DNA from: Ensifer aridi
GTDB lineage: Bacteria; Pseudomonadota; Alphaproteobacteria; Rhizobiales; Rhizobiaceae
Length of the DNA stretch: 57,733 bases
NCBI RefSeq assembly: GCF_002078505.1
Contig: NZ_LUAV01000019.1
Location: forward strand, 1 to 57,733
Direction of reading: 5' to 3'
How positions within the stretch are numbered: position 1 is the stretch's first letter; each line of letters begins with the position of its first letter. A program made the translations under genes and the position numbers. Below, one piece after another: positions 34,187-44,006 of the stretch. The notes under the pieces were generated by a model, which searched no databases, had not been told where the DNA came from, and saw only the letters and a list, made by a program, of their open reading frames with translations.

Positions 34187-34971
34187 GTCAAAAGAACGAA
34201 AAGATAAACCAACTTCGTCGCCTGCTCCCCGAGGGGCTGGTGGTTGACACCGCTTGGCTGGAAAAACACGGCTACCGTCGGCAGTGGCGCGAAAAGTACG
34301 TGGCGCAGGGCTGGCTCGAAGGTGTCGTTCGTGGCGTCTATCAGCGACCGACAGGCAACGTTGATCAGGCGATAGCCTGGCAGCGCGTGATCATCTCGCT
34401 CCAGCGACTTCTGGACAAATCCGTGCACGTCGGCGGCCGCAGTGCCCTCGAGCTACAAGGCCTGACGCACTACCTCCGCTTTTCTGGCAAGCCAGAAATA
34501 CACCTCTATGCCTATGGAAGTCTGCCTGGCTGGGTCCAGCGGATACCGACCGACGCTCAGTTCGTCGAACATAAGGCAGACAAGCTCTTCGATGCCGACG
34601 CACCTGGAAGGACGCGCATGGCATGGGGACATTGGGGATGGGAGCTCGACGTCTCCGCGCCGGAGCGAGCATTTTGCGAGCTTCTTGACCTTCTCCCTTC
34701 CCAGGAGACCTTCCATCAAGCGGATGTTCTAATGGAGTCGGTTCGCATTCTAAGTCCGAAGCGGGTTCAGGCCGTGCTGGAAGCGTGCCGCAGCGTGAAG
34801 GTGAAGAGGCTGTTTCTCTGGTTCGCCGAGCGACACGCCCATCCATGGTTCGGCCGGCTCGATCTCAAACGTATCGACCTCGGTCGTGGTAAGCGCCAGA
34901 TCGTGGTCGGCGGTCGGCTGGACAGCAAGTATCAGATCACTGTGCCGGAGACACTCGATGCCGGCGTCTGA
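34180..34971 (+). CDS. abiEi: AbiEi-family type IV antitoxin
   Basis: A 263-residue antitoxin. The N-terminal winged-helix segment (INQLRRLLPEGLVVDTAWLEKHGYRRQ) binds DNA, followed by the AbiEi C-terminal domain (HVGGRSALELQGLTHYLR, SAPERAFCELLDLLPSQETF). I set the start at 34180, where the family begins; upstream in-frame codons to 34069 cover the operator. AbiE systems block phage and stabilise plasmids; AbiEi counters the toxin and represses transcription. Its end overlaps the toxin gene by 14 bases. Confidence 0.88.
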   Translation: MVGQKNEKINQLRRLLPEGLVVDTAWLEKHGYRRQWREKYVAQGWLEGVVRGVYQRPTGNVDQAIAWQRVIISLQRLLDKSVHVGGRSALELQGLTHYLRFSGKPEIHLYAYGSLPGWVQRIPTDAQFVEHKADKLFDADAPGRTRMAWGHWGWELDVSAPERAFCELLDLLPSQETFHQADVLMESVRILSPKRVQAVLEACRSVKVKRLFLWFAERHAHPWFGRLDLKRIDLGRGKRQIVVGGRLDSKYQITVPETLDAGV

Positions 34972-35875
34972 AGCTTATCGCGCGCAAGTCAGCCTCCTCG
35001 TTCGAGTTCTGCCGCTCGTTGCAGAGGAGAATGTCTTTGCATTGAAGGGTGGCACGGCCATCAATCTTTTCGTTAGAGACCTTCCACGCCTGTCGGTCGA
35101 TATCGATCTGACCTATCTGCCGGTCGAGGATCGCGCGACTTCTCTCGCCAACATTGACGCTGCCATACGACGGATTGCTGCTCGAATAGGGGAGAATGTA
35201 CCGCGCAGCCGCACCCAGGTCGTGCCGCTGCACAGCGAAGGCGCTGCAACAAAGGTGCTGGTTACCTCCGACGGTGTGCAGATCAAGATCGAGGTGACAC
35301 CTGTCATTCGTGGCTGCGTCTACTCTCCCGAGACACGGGCAGTTTGCGACCGGGTCGAAGAGCTCTTCGGCTATGCCGAGGTGCCTGTTGTGTCCTTCCC
35401 GGACCTCTACGCCGGCAAGATCGTCGCCGCCTTGGATCGGCAGCACCCGCGAGATCTGTTCGATGTCAGATATCTGCTCGCGAATGAGGGTATATCCGAT
35501 GAGCTAAGGCGCGCCTTCATTGTATACATGCTGAGCCACAATAGGCCGATGGCGGAGGTTTTGGCGCCGACGCGCAAAGACCTGCGGCAGGAGTTCGAGG
35601 CTGGGTTTGCCGGAATGACGGAAGAGCCCGTGACCCTGGAGGCGTTGTACGATGCTCGTGAAGCTTTAATCGCCGAGGTGGTTGGCAAGATGCCTGCCGA
35701 GCACCGGCGCTTTCTTCTCTCCTTCAAGGCCGGCGAGCCAGAGTGGGACTTGCTAGGAGTGCCTGGAGCCGCGGACTTGCCGGCGGTGCGCTGGAAGGTC
35801 GACAACTTGGCCGAACTTTCGGAGGGCCGACGAGAAAAGCTGTTGTCGGATCTCAGGCGGGTGCTCGCGACATGA
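34958..35875 (+). CDS. abiEii: AbiEii-family nucleotidyltransferase toxin
   Basis: A 305-residue toxin with the nucleotidyltransferase motif FALKGGTAINLFVRDLPRLSVDIDLTYLP (key residues: Gly-Gly pair and the DID acidic pair) and the family block PDLYAGKIVAALDRQHPRDLFDV. Members act as GTP-binding nucleotidyltransferases and cause growth arrest. The gene is intact and overlaps abiEi by 14 bases. A short open frame (35872-36033) starts on its stop codon but lacks family support. Confidence 0.88.
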   Translation: MPASEAYRAQVSLLVRVLPLVAEENVFALKGGTAINLFVRDLPRLSVDIDLTYLPVEDRATSLANIDAAIRRIAARIGENVPRSRTQVVPLHSEGAATKVLVTSDGVQIKIEVTPVIRGCVYSPETRAVCDRVEELFGYAEVPVVSFPDLYAGKIVAALDRQHPRDLFDVRYLLANEGISDELRRAFIVYMLSHNRPMAEVLAPTRKDLRQEFEAGFAGMTEEPVTLEALYDAREALIAEVVGKMPAEHRRFLLSFKAGEPEWDLLGVPGAADLPAVRWKVDNLAELSEGRREKLLSDLRRVLAT

Positions 35876-36036
35876 GACACGGTGGACGCGTGAGGAACGC
35901 CGAAGTGAAAAGGAACAAGACGACGACGATCTGCAAGCTATGCTCCGCAGTAGTTGGCTCTCGGGCTGTGGCGCTGGCAATGTGGATTGCCAGAACGTCG
36001 GCGCTTCAAAACACAGCCGAGCTGAGAGGCTAGGCC

Positions 36037-36969
36037 ATGGTTCGTCTCTTCGTCGGCGTTACGGACAAGGCCTGGTTCGATCAGTTGAGCGCCTCTGTTC
36101 CTCATGACGAAGTCAATTTTTGGCAACCCAGCGGGACGACGCAGTTTCGCGCGCTTCAGCCCGGCGAACTATTCCTCTTCAAGCTGCATGCGCCAAACAA
36201 CTTCATCGTTGGCGGCGGCATTTTCGGTCACGCGTCAATCGCGCCACTGTCTCTGGCCTGGGAAGCCTTTGGCGTTAAGAACGGCGTTTCCAGTCGCTCT
36301 GAAATGCGGGCGCGAATTGCGAGCTATCGCCGCGATCCGATTGCCCTGGACGATCGACAGGATCCCGTCATCGGTTGTCGGATACTGACCCAGCCGTTCT
36401 TTTGGCCGAAAGAGCTCTGGCTGCCTATTCCAGCTAGCTGGTCGCCAAACATCGTGACCGGCAAGGGATTCAGCGCGGAGGAAGGGGATGGGCAATATCT
36501 ATGGTCCGCAGTCACAGAGCGATTGAACTCGGTTCCTGAGATTCAACATACAGAGCCGGTCATAGCTGAGCGCTTCGGCAAGCCGACGCTGATCAAGCCG
36601 AGATTAGGGCAGGGCGCCTTTCGCCTGACGATCACCGATAGCTATGAACGCCGTTGTGCTGTCTCGGGTGAAAAGACCCTGCCGATTTTGGATGCCGCCC
36701 ACATCCGTGCTTTCGAGGCCGGCGGAGAGCACGCGGCTTCGAACGGTTTGCTCCTTCGCACTGACATCCACCGGCTTTTTGACCTGGGATACGTCACAGT
36801 CTCGCCGGATAGTCGGTTCGAGGTCAGTGGCCGTCTGAAAGCTGACTTCGATAACGGTCGGCACTACTATGATCTTCAGGGAACGCCCATTCGCCCTCCC
36901 AAGAACCGACATGCTGCGCCATCAGTCGACGCGTTGTCGTGGCATCGAGAGCATCGGTATCTGGGATGA
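36037..36969 (+). CDS. HNH endonuclease, putative restriction enzyme
   Basis: A 310-residue protein. The N-terminal half is an unnamed recognition-like domain (MVRLFVGVTDKAWFDQL, FRALQPGELFLFKLHAPNNFIVGGG). The C-terminal HNH domain is clear: RRCAVSGEKTLPILDAAHIR, then SNGLLLRTDIHRLFD and the closing GTPIRPPKNRH region. This layout matches putative modification-dependent or type II-like restriction enzymes in defence islands. It follows abiE closely on the same strand. No methyltransferase is adjacent, so it may target modified or foreign DNA. Confidence 0.8.
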   Translation: MVRLFVGVTDKAWFDQLSASVPHDEVNFWQPSGTTQFRALQPGELFLFKLHAPNNFIVGGGIFGHASIAPLSLAWEAFGVKNGVSSRSEMRARIASYRRDPIALDDRQDPVIGCRILTQPFFWPKELWLPIPASWSPNIVTGKGFSAEEGDGQYLWSAVTERLNSVPEIQHTEPVIAERFGKPTLIKPRLGQGAFRLTITDSYERRCAVSGEKTLPILDAAHIRAFEAGGEHAASNGLLLRTDIHRLFDLGYVTVSPDSRFEVSGRLKADFDNGRHYYDLQGTPIRPPKNRHAAPSVDALSWHREHRYLG

Positions 36970-37016
36970 ACGCTTCTCTCATAACCGGGGCTTTTGCTGC
37001 CGACTGGACGACGCAA

Positions 37017-37290
37017 TGAGTGAAGCTCCGATAGATACGCGCATTCGATTGGCAGCCGTCGAACATATCAAACGTGCGAGCGCTGGTGGGCAATCACAGC
37101 AGACGATTTACGGGCGGGATTCCTTATAGACGGGCAGCGAGTTCCGCTGATCAACCCCAGCGAGGAATATTCAAGCCGGCTTCCATGAAGCATTTGCTCA
37201 GTGTCCGGACCGTCTATCCGCGAACTGGCGCGCGCGTCTGGTATGACGATCAACGTACGGTTCATGCACAAATCTCAACTGGGCGTGGTT
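37017..37290 (+). pseudogene. Second HNH-family nuclease, N-terminal fragment with frameshifts
   Basis: The ATG at 37017 opens MSEAPIDTRIRLAAVEHIKR. The same protein then continues in another frame (TADDLRAGFLIDGQRVPLIN) and in a third (GIFKPASMKHLLSVRTVYPR, WYDDQRTVHAQI). I recognise this as the N-terminus of another HNH-type restriction-like family. Two indels and loss of the C-terminal nuclease domain make it a relic. Confidence 0.7.
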
Positions 37291-37390
37291 GTTGGCTGGC
37301 ACGAATGGAAGCTGTTCTGGTACTGCGACGATTGTGACGGCGAGTTCGACCTTGGACACGTCCTCAGAAGGACGTACGCCCGGGTTGCCT

Positions 37391-37621
37391 CTAGTGTGCC
37401 GTTCGATTGGCACAAGTGACTAGCTCGGCCGCGATCTCAGGCACAGGAATGGCATGCGGTTTGCCATTCTTCGTCGTCGACCAATCTGTGATGCGTTCCT
37501 TGGCATCCCATTGATCGAAATGTACGCGCGCGATCTCCTCGACGCGCTGTCCAGTCAGCATGAGAATTCTGACGGCGCGCGTGTAAGGCGGATGGACGGG
37601 CGTGTGGGGCATTCGAGCCAA
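37391..37621 (-). pseudogene. Tyrosine recombinase (integrase) fragment
   Basis: A 76-residue piece of a phage-type integrase: TRAVRILMLTGQRVEEIARV (the R of the first catalytic box), then HFDQWDAKERITDWSTTKNGKPHAIPVPE, where the Lys-containing beta region sits. The second box (HxxR) and the catalytic Tyr are absent. It marks an old integration boundary between the defence genes and the RiPP locus. Confidence 0.75.
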
Positions 37622-37774
37622 AGATAGAGCAAGTTGACAATGCGTACGGTCAGACCACGCCCAAAATCAGAAATTTTCAGGTTGGTACGGTGCTTGCTTG
37701 TTCACGGCTTCATCCGATCGCTTGCGAGAGCGAGACGGATAGTTGGCAACATTGAGCAAAGGGGGAAATTTGCT

Positions 37775-38155
37775 ATGCCGCGAACTGACGTAGAGCGATT
37801 CGTCAACGATTTAGGGAAAAAAGGCAGTCTGCTTGAAGACCTCAAACCAAGGGCTACAGGCCTTGCATCGATTGTAGCGATTGGAAAGAGCCTGAACTAC
37901 AACATCACGCTCGACGAGGTTCAAAGCTACATCCGTTTGAACAGCCGACAGAAGTCACCTAGCAAGAAGCTCGACGCGATCGCGGGCCGCAAGCGTGGTT
38001 CGAGCCATGCGGCATTGACCAGCCTTGTACAGACTACTGCCTTGGCCAATAACGCTACCGATGTACCCACGAGCCTTGTGCAAGTCGCGGAAAAGGGCAC
38101 TAGCTTCGCCGCGGTCGTCCTGCTTGTTGTAGTTGTTGTTGTGGTCGCGACCTGA
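37775..38155 (+). CDS. Nif11-type leader RiPP precursor with poly-valine tail
   Basis: A 126-residue precursor peptide. Residues ~3-58 resemble a Nif11-like leader (DVERFVNDLGKKGSLLEDLK, LASIVAIGKSLNYNITLDEV). A basic and polar linker follows, with TSLVQ occurring twice (82-86 and 99-103), and then the tail KGTSFAAVVLLVVVVVVVAT at the very C-terminus (residues 107-126). Long leaders with short hydrophobic cores are typical of proteusin-like RiPPs. Val is encoded by GTT, GTC, GTG and GTA mixed, so the run is not a simple triplet expansion. I chose the ATG at 37775 for its GGGGGA ribosome site; an upstream in-frame start at 37634 adds only basic residues. The epimerase gene starts 82 bases downstream. 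Confidence 0.8.
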   Translation: MPRTDVERFVNDLGKKGSLLEDLKPRATGLASIVAIGKSLNYNITLDEVQSYIRLNSRQKSPSKKLDAIAGRKRGSSHAALTSLVQTTALANNATDVPTSLVQVAEKGTSFAAVVLLVVVVVVVAT

Positions 38156-38237
38156 CGTAATTTTTTAGCTCTGACCGCACTGGCTCGGACGGTCCGGTGC
38201 AAAGAGAACATGAAAGCAAACCTCGTCGGATGAGATC

Positions 38238-39740
38238 ATGCCATCAGGCCTACAAGATGCGGCTTCAAGGACTCACCTGTACTCTCAGGGCGAACATTGG
38301 CGACAGATCTTTGACCGGCGCACGCCGGAGCAACGGCGCACGTTGTCACACGTAAAGCGCTTCATGGAGCGGCTGGCTGGTGACATGAAGTTCCGCACGG
38401 CGCTTTCGGAGAACGTCGACGCCCCTCGGGCGGTAACAGAGCGCTACGGCATCGAAGTTGACCCAGCGGAGATGCTGCCGCTCTGGCGTGGTGACTACCT
38501 GAAGTACCGCTTCACGCCGGAGTCGGCCCCATGGCCGCTGGCTATGATGTGGGACGATTATATGCGCGCAGTGTTGCGCCATCGCGACCTCCTGCGAGAC
38601 CAAGGCGAAATGTCAATCATCAGCCCTCGGTTCCATGCCTGGCGCAAGCGCCAAATCCGGCGCTGTAACGACGAATTGGGCGGTTCGGCGCCCTCGATCA
38701 CGCACCCCATCCTCGCTTTTGAGCTGAGCGAAGGCTGCAGCGTCGGTTGCTGGTTCTGTGGCCTCTCGGCCGATCGCTTCAAAGGCTATTACGACTATAG
38801 CAAAGAGCATGCAGCGCTTTGGCGCGGCGTGGTTGGTGTCGCGAGCGAGATGTTTGGTTCGGCAGCCCGTACTGGCTTCTGCTACTGGGCCACAGAGCCT
38901 ATGGACAACCCACACTACGACCACTTTCTGTTCGACTATTATCAGATCACGGGCGCATTGCCGCAAACAACGACGGCCGCACCGCTCAAGGATAAGGCAC
39001 TCACCAGGCGCGTGCTCGGACTCTTTGACCTTTATGGCACTACGATGAATCGTTTTTCAGTGCTGAGCACGGAACATCTCAATCAGATTCACATGGCGTT
39101 TTCGCCTGAGGAGCTGCTGGGGGTCGAACTCATCCTGCAGGGCAAAGAGGGGCCGACGGCAAAGGCTTTCACCGGGCGCGCGCGCGGGCGGAAGAAGAAG
39201 CTCGGGGTCGCTTTGCCGGAAGGCTCTCCGTCGACGATCGCCTGTGTTTCCGGCTTCCTCGTAAATATACCGAAGGGACGTATTCAACTGGTGACGCCGG
39301 TACCGGGTAGCGAACGCTGGCCTCTCGGGTACCGCATCGTGGGTCAATGTTTCTTCAGGACGCGTGACGAGTTCCGTGAGGGACTACAGAGCATGATCGA
39401 TCAGCGTATGCTCGAGAGCCCAGCCCCCGACCTGCCGCTCCGCTTCCGCAGGGATCTGCAATACAAAGCAGGGAACCGGTACTTCGATCTCCGCTCACGC
39501 AGCAGGGAACACCGAGTGCTCGACGACGTCGCTCCGATTTCCGTTGGCGATCTGATCGCATGCGGTAACTGCACAGCCTCCGAGCTGGTTATGCGGGTCA
39601 CGACGGACGGAACCAGCGTGCTCGCAGTCGCCGACCTCCTCGATCAGTTATACGCGGCCGGGGTGATCGAAGAGGACCTCGACGACCGCTTTGCTTGGCA
39701 GACAAGCAACGAGATGACGGGCAGCATCGAATGGGTCTGA
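38238..39740 (+). CDS. Radical SAM peptide epimerase (PoyD/OspD type)
   Basis: A 500-residue radical SAM enzyme. Cys167, Cys171 and Cys174 in ELSEGCSVGCWFCGLSADRF form the CxxxCxxC site for the 4Fe-4S cluster, and the surrounding residues are the signature of RiPP-maturing amino acid epimerases such as PoyD and OspD. These invert L to D residues in peptide cores by removing the alpha hydrogen; a distant Cys gives a hydrogen back. Cys336 (STIACVSGFLVN) or Cys371 are candidates. The C-terminal ~80 residues include a helical domain (VLAVADLLDQLYAAGVIEED) that may bind the leader. The gene is intact, of normal length, and has no other RiPP enzyme nearby. The adjacent Nif11 precursor is its likely substrate. 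Confidence 0.85.
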   Translation: MPSGLQDAASRTHLYSQGEHWRQIFDRRTPEQRRTLSHVKRFMERLAGDMKFRTALSENVDAPRAVTERYGIEVDPAEMLPLWRGDYLKYRFTPESAPWPLAMMWDDYMRAVLRHRDLLRDQGEMSIISPRFHAWRKRQIRRCNDELGGSAPSITHPILAFELSEGCSVGCWFCGLSADRFKGYYDYSKEHAALWRGVVGVASEMFGSAARTGFCYWATEPMDNPHYDHFLFDYYQITGALPQTTTAAPLKDKALTRRVLGLFDLYGTTMNRFSVLSTEHLNQIHMAFSPEELLGVELILQGKEGPTAKAFTGRARGRKKKLGVALPEGSPSTIACVSGFLVNIPKGRIQLVTPVPGSERWPLGYRIVGQCFFRTRDEFREGLQSMIDQRMLESPAPDLPLRFRRDLQYKAGNRYFDLRSRSREHRVLDDVAPISVGDLIACGNCTASELVMRVTTDGTSVLAVADLLDQLYAAGVIEEDLDDRFAWQTSNEMTGSIEWV

Positions 39741-39757
39741 CATGCCTGGAACTCGGC

Positions 39758-39993
39758 GCGTTCTCAAAAATGGGCGAGCGCACGCTCAGGCGTCTGCTCA
39801 TCATCGGCAGCATGGCGGTCATAAAACAGGCGGCAAGGCGCGGCGCACCGAAGGGCTCTTGGCTGGAACAGATGCTGGCGCGCAAACCGCGCATGCTGGT
39901 GGCGGTCGCGCTCGCCACAAGTTGGCATGGATCGTTTGGGCGCTGCTCATGAAGCAGGAGAGTTACCGAGCTCCGGCCGCGGTTCCGGCGTAA
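39758..39993 (+). pseudogene. IS110-family transposase, C-terminal fragment
   Basis: Reads SKMGERTLRRLLIIGSMAVI, then WLEQMLARKPRMLVAVALA, and after a frame change KLAWIVWALLMKQESYRAPA. This is the end of an IS110/IS116-type transposase. The N-terminal catalytic half is missing. It directly follows the epimerase gene and precedes a complete IS110-family gene of a different subtype. Confidence 0.8.
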
Positions 39994-40163
39994 GCCGGAC
40001 GGGACTGAGGCCGTCGGAGACGTGGTCGGTCGAAGGAGGGTATGGCACAACAGTCGGCGAGACGGGGCCGGGAGAACCAGGGCTGTCCACGGGGCAATGG
40101 TATGGACCCCGCCCTCGCGACGCGGTGGAATCTCGAACGTCAACTGCGATGAAGGAGGATATC

Positions 40164-41195
40164 ATGCAGGTCGTTCGGATAGGTTTGGATTTGGCGAAGT
40201 ATGTCTTCGAGGTTCACGGCGTCGACAAGCACGGGAAAGTCGTTGTGCGAAAGAGGCTGCGTCGCGATGCGGTGTCCCGCTTCTTCGCCAATTTGCCGAC
40301 GTGTCTGGTCGGAATGGAGGCTTCGAACGGGGCGCACTACTGGGCTCGCGTGCTCACCGAGCTCGGCCATCAGGTGCGGCTGATCAGTCCTCAGTTCGTG
40401 ACGCCATACGTCAAGTCGAACAAGAACGACCGGAACGATGCGGAAGCGATCTGCGAAGCGGTCGGCCGGCCGTCGATGCGCTTTGTGCCACGGAAATCGA
40501 CCGATCAGCTGGCGGTGCAAGCCGTCCATCGCATTCGCCGGCGTCTGGTCGCCGACCGGGTCAGGCTCGTCAACCAGATCCGCGGTCTTCTGTCCGAGCA
40601 TGGGATTGTCATTGCCCGTGACATCGCGCAGCTGCGGCGCGGCCTTGCCTTCATCGTGGGGAGCGTCAATGACGGCCTCAGCGAGATGGTCCAAGCGCTG
40701 ATGAGGGAACTGCAGGCGGAGTTGGCCGAGCTTGATCGACGCATTGCAACCTATGACCGGCGGATAAGGGAAATCTTCCGCACCAGTGAGCAGTGCCAAC
40801 GGCTTGGCAAGATCGAAGGCATCGGCCCTGTGACGGCAACGGCCTTGATCGCCGCCGTCGGCGATAGAACCTCCTTCAAGAACGGCCGCCAGTTCGCGGC
40901 CTGGCTTGGCCTGGTGCCGAAGCAGCGATCCAGTGGAGGGCGAGCCCGTTTGTTCGGCATCAGCAAACGCGGCGATCGCTATCTGCGCACACTGATGATT
41001 CACGGCGCTCGCGCCGCTTTAAGCCGGGCTAGCGGCAAGCAGGACCCACGAAGCCTCTGGCTCGGCAAGATGCGGCAACGGCGGCATCCCAACGTCGCGG
41101 CCGTTGCGCTTGCCAACAAAAATGCGCGGATCGTGTGGGCCATGCTCTCGGACGACACCGCTTACGAGCCCGCGCTGTCGGTGAAGGCGGCCTGA
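40164..41195 (+). CDS. IS110-family transposase
   Basis: A complete 343-residue IS110-family transposase. The N-terminal DEDD/RuvC-like domain has RIGLDLAKYVFEVHGVD, GMEASNGAHYWA and KNDRNDAEAICEA. The C-terminal transposase_20 domain has IEGIGPVTATALIAAVGDRT, GRQFAAWLGLVPKQRSSGG and RYLRTLMIHGARA, including the conserved Ser. The ATG at 40164 sits behind AAGGAGGATATC. IS110 elements have no clear inverted ends, so I cannot set borders; upstream bases from ~39995 probably belong to it. Confidence 0.92.
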   Translation: MQVVRIGLDLAKYVFEVHGVDKHGKVVVRKRLRRDAVSRFFANLPTCLVGMEASNGAHYWARVLTELGHQVRLISPQFVTPYVKSNKNDRNDAEAICEAVGRPSMRFVPRKSTDQLAVQAVHRIRRRLVADRVRLVNQIRGLLSEHGIVIARDIAQLRRGLAFIVGSVNDGLSEMVQALMRELQAELAELDRRIATYDRRIREIFRTSEQCQRLGKIEGIGPVTATALIAAVGDRTSFKNGRQFAAWLGLVPKQRSSGGRARLFGISKRGDRYLRTLMIHGARAALSRASGKQDPRSLWLGKMRQRRHPNVAAVALANKNARIVWAMLSDDTAYEPALSVKAA

Positions 41196-41713
41196 GCCCA
41201 AGCCGCGAATAAGCAAAGGAGGTCTCACCCCGGCAATTGCAGCAAATGGCAGGAGATCGAAAAACGGTCACCCCGTCGCTTCCCGAACCTGATCTGTGGT
41301 CCGGCATGGCGGTAGCCAATGTCACCGGGGCTTTGAGGTGGAAGCGGGCGAAAACCCATCGAGGCTCGCGGCGAAGACGTTGTCCAGCCGCATCACGAAG
41401 CCGGATATACGTCAGCAGTTGTGACCAATGATCCTGATCCAGCCGACTGTTGCAATCGGGCGGGGGTCCATATACGTCCACAGATGGACAGCAGCCGTAC
41501 CCCCAGGAGTGCCTCAAGTCTCAAAAGCGAGGAACGTTCCCGTCTGTGCGCACCACCTCACCAGGGCACTGCCATAGAAACTTTGTGTGCCCCCATCAAT
41601 GGAGCCGTCGTGTAACTATCCCAGTCGCTTCGTTTGATCGTTGGCCTAATCGGCCAGCGATCTGAATGGTCATCCAGAAGATGGCTCGAAAGCGATGAGT
41701 GGGTGGGAACGGG
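41196..41713. other. Region between IS110 and the carboxylase operon
   Basis: No gene supported. The first ~60 bases are probably the right end of the IS110 element. The rest must hold the promoter of the accB-accC-pxp operon, but I cannot point to one. Confidence 0.35.
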
Positions 41714-42150
41714 ATGGATCTGGAAACGATCAGAACGCTTATTGAATTTGTCGGCCGTTCGCGCGTTTCCGAACTGATGGTGAGCGAGGACGGTGTCACC
41801 ATTCGGATATCGAGTGGCTCGTTCAAACGAAACTCATCAAACCCAATTCCGAAAGGCAGCCGCCAAGCAGAGGCGATCGCTGCTGACGAGAACAATGGGA
41901 GCCAAAGTCGGGCGGTCGACGGCCAAATTGTCGTGGCGCCCGTATTTGGCGTCCTGCATCGGTCGCCCGACCCCGGAGCACCCGCCTTCGTCGAGCTGGG
42001 AGACGTCGTCGTGGTGGGGCAAAGCCTCTGCATCGTTGAGGCGATGAAGGTCTTCAATACCGTCGCTGCGCACAAGGCCGGGCCGATTACCCGCATTTTC
42101 GCGAACGATGGTCAGGACGTGGAAGCGGGACAGCCGCTGATGGAGATCGG

Positions 42151-42154
<4 letters not shown>
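41714..42154 (+). CDS. accB: Biotin carboxyl carrier protein
   Basis: A 146-residue carrier. The biotinylation site VEAMKVFNT is intact; the Lys receives biotin and carries carboxyl groups between enzyme halves. The N-terminal ~70 residues resemble AccB heads (LETIRTLIEFVGRSRVSELMVSEDGVTIRI shows the pattern), followed by a polar linker and the biotinyl barrel. It is the first gene of accB-accC-(BCCP-like)-pxpB-pxpC-pxpA, whose members overlap or nearly touch. This set lies on accessory DNA and probably serves a catabolic carboxylase rather than fatty acid synthesis. Confidence 0.88.
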
Positions 42155-43541
<1,387 letters not shown>

Positions 43542-43545
<4 letters not shown>

Positions 43546-44006
43546 CGAAGGGTCGTAAGCGAAAGAGCGGATCGCTCGCCGAGCAAATACTGGATCCGGC
43601 GACCCTGGAGGAGATCGCGCTCTGGCTCGAAAACGCCGGTGTGGCTTCGATCGAGATCGAGACGGGAGACGGCCGGCTCGTCCGGATCGTGGCCGGCGAG
43701 GATACCACATCGCATGGCGCCGGCATGGATCGGCTTGTGTTGGTTCCGACGGAGCCTGCCAGTGTGAGGCCTGCCAAGGCACCGATCGCAGGGCACTTCC
43801 TGCCCGTGCATCCGGCACGCGAGGCCGCAGAAGCGACCATAGGTGCTTCCGTCTTACCGGAGCAAATCGTCGGCTTCGTCAGGGTCGGACCGCTCATCAT
43901 GCCGATCTGCGCCGAAGAGGCGGGGACACTGGACGCCTGCACGGTCGAGTCTGGCGACCTCGTCGGCTATGGCGACAGCGTTTTTCTGATTGAGCCCGCA
44001 CAATGA
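43542..44006 (+). CDS. BCCP-like protein without a biotin site
   Basis: A 154-residue protein that looks like a second carrier: an AccB-like head (LDPATLEEIALWLENAGVASIEIE, RLVRIVAGED) and a barrel-like end (GFVRVGPLIMPICAEEAGTL, VESGDLVGYGDSVFLIEP). The hairpin that should carry the A-M-K biotin site is replaced by CAEEAGTLDACTVE, which has no lysine. It therefore cannot be biotinylated in the usual way and may be a structural or regulatory subunit. It overlaps accC by four bases and pxpB by four bases. Confidence 0.75.

Noticed and set aside
37201..37419. 72-codon frame with CDDCDGEFD after the decayed HNH fragment
   Set aside because: The Cys pair hints at a zinc site, but the start overlaps the HNH remnant in another frame and no family fits.
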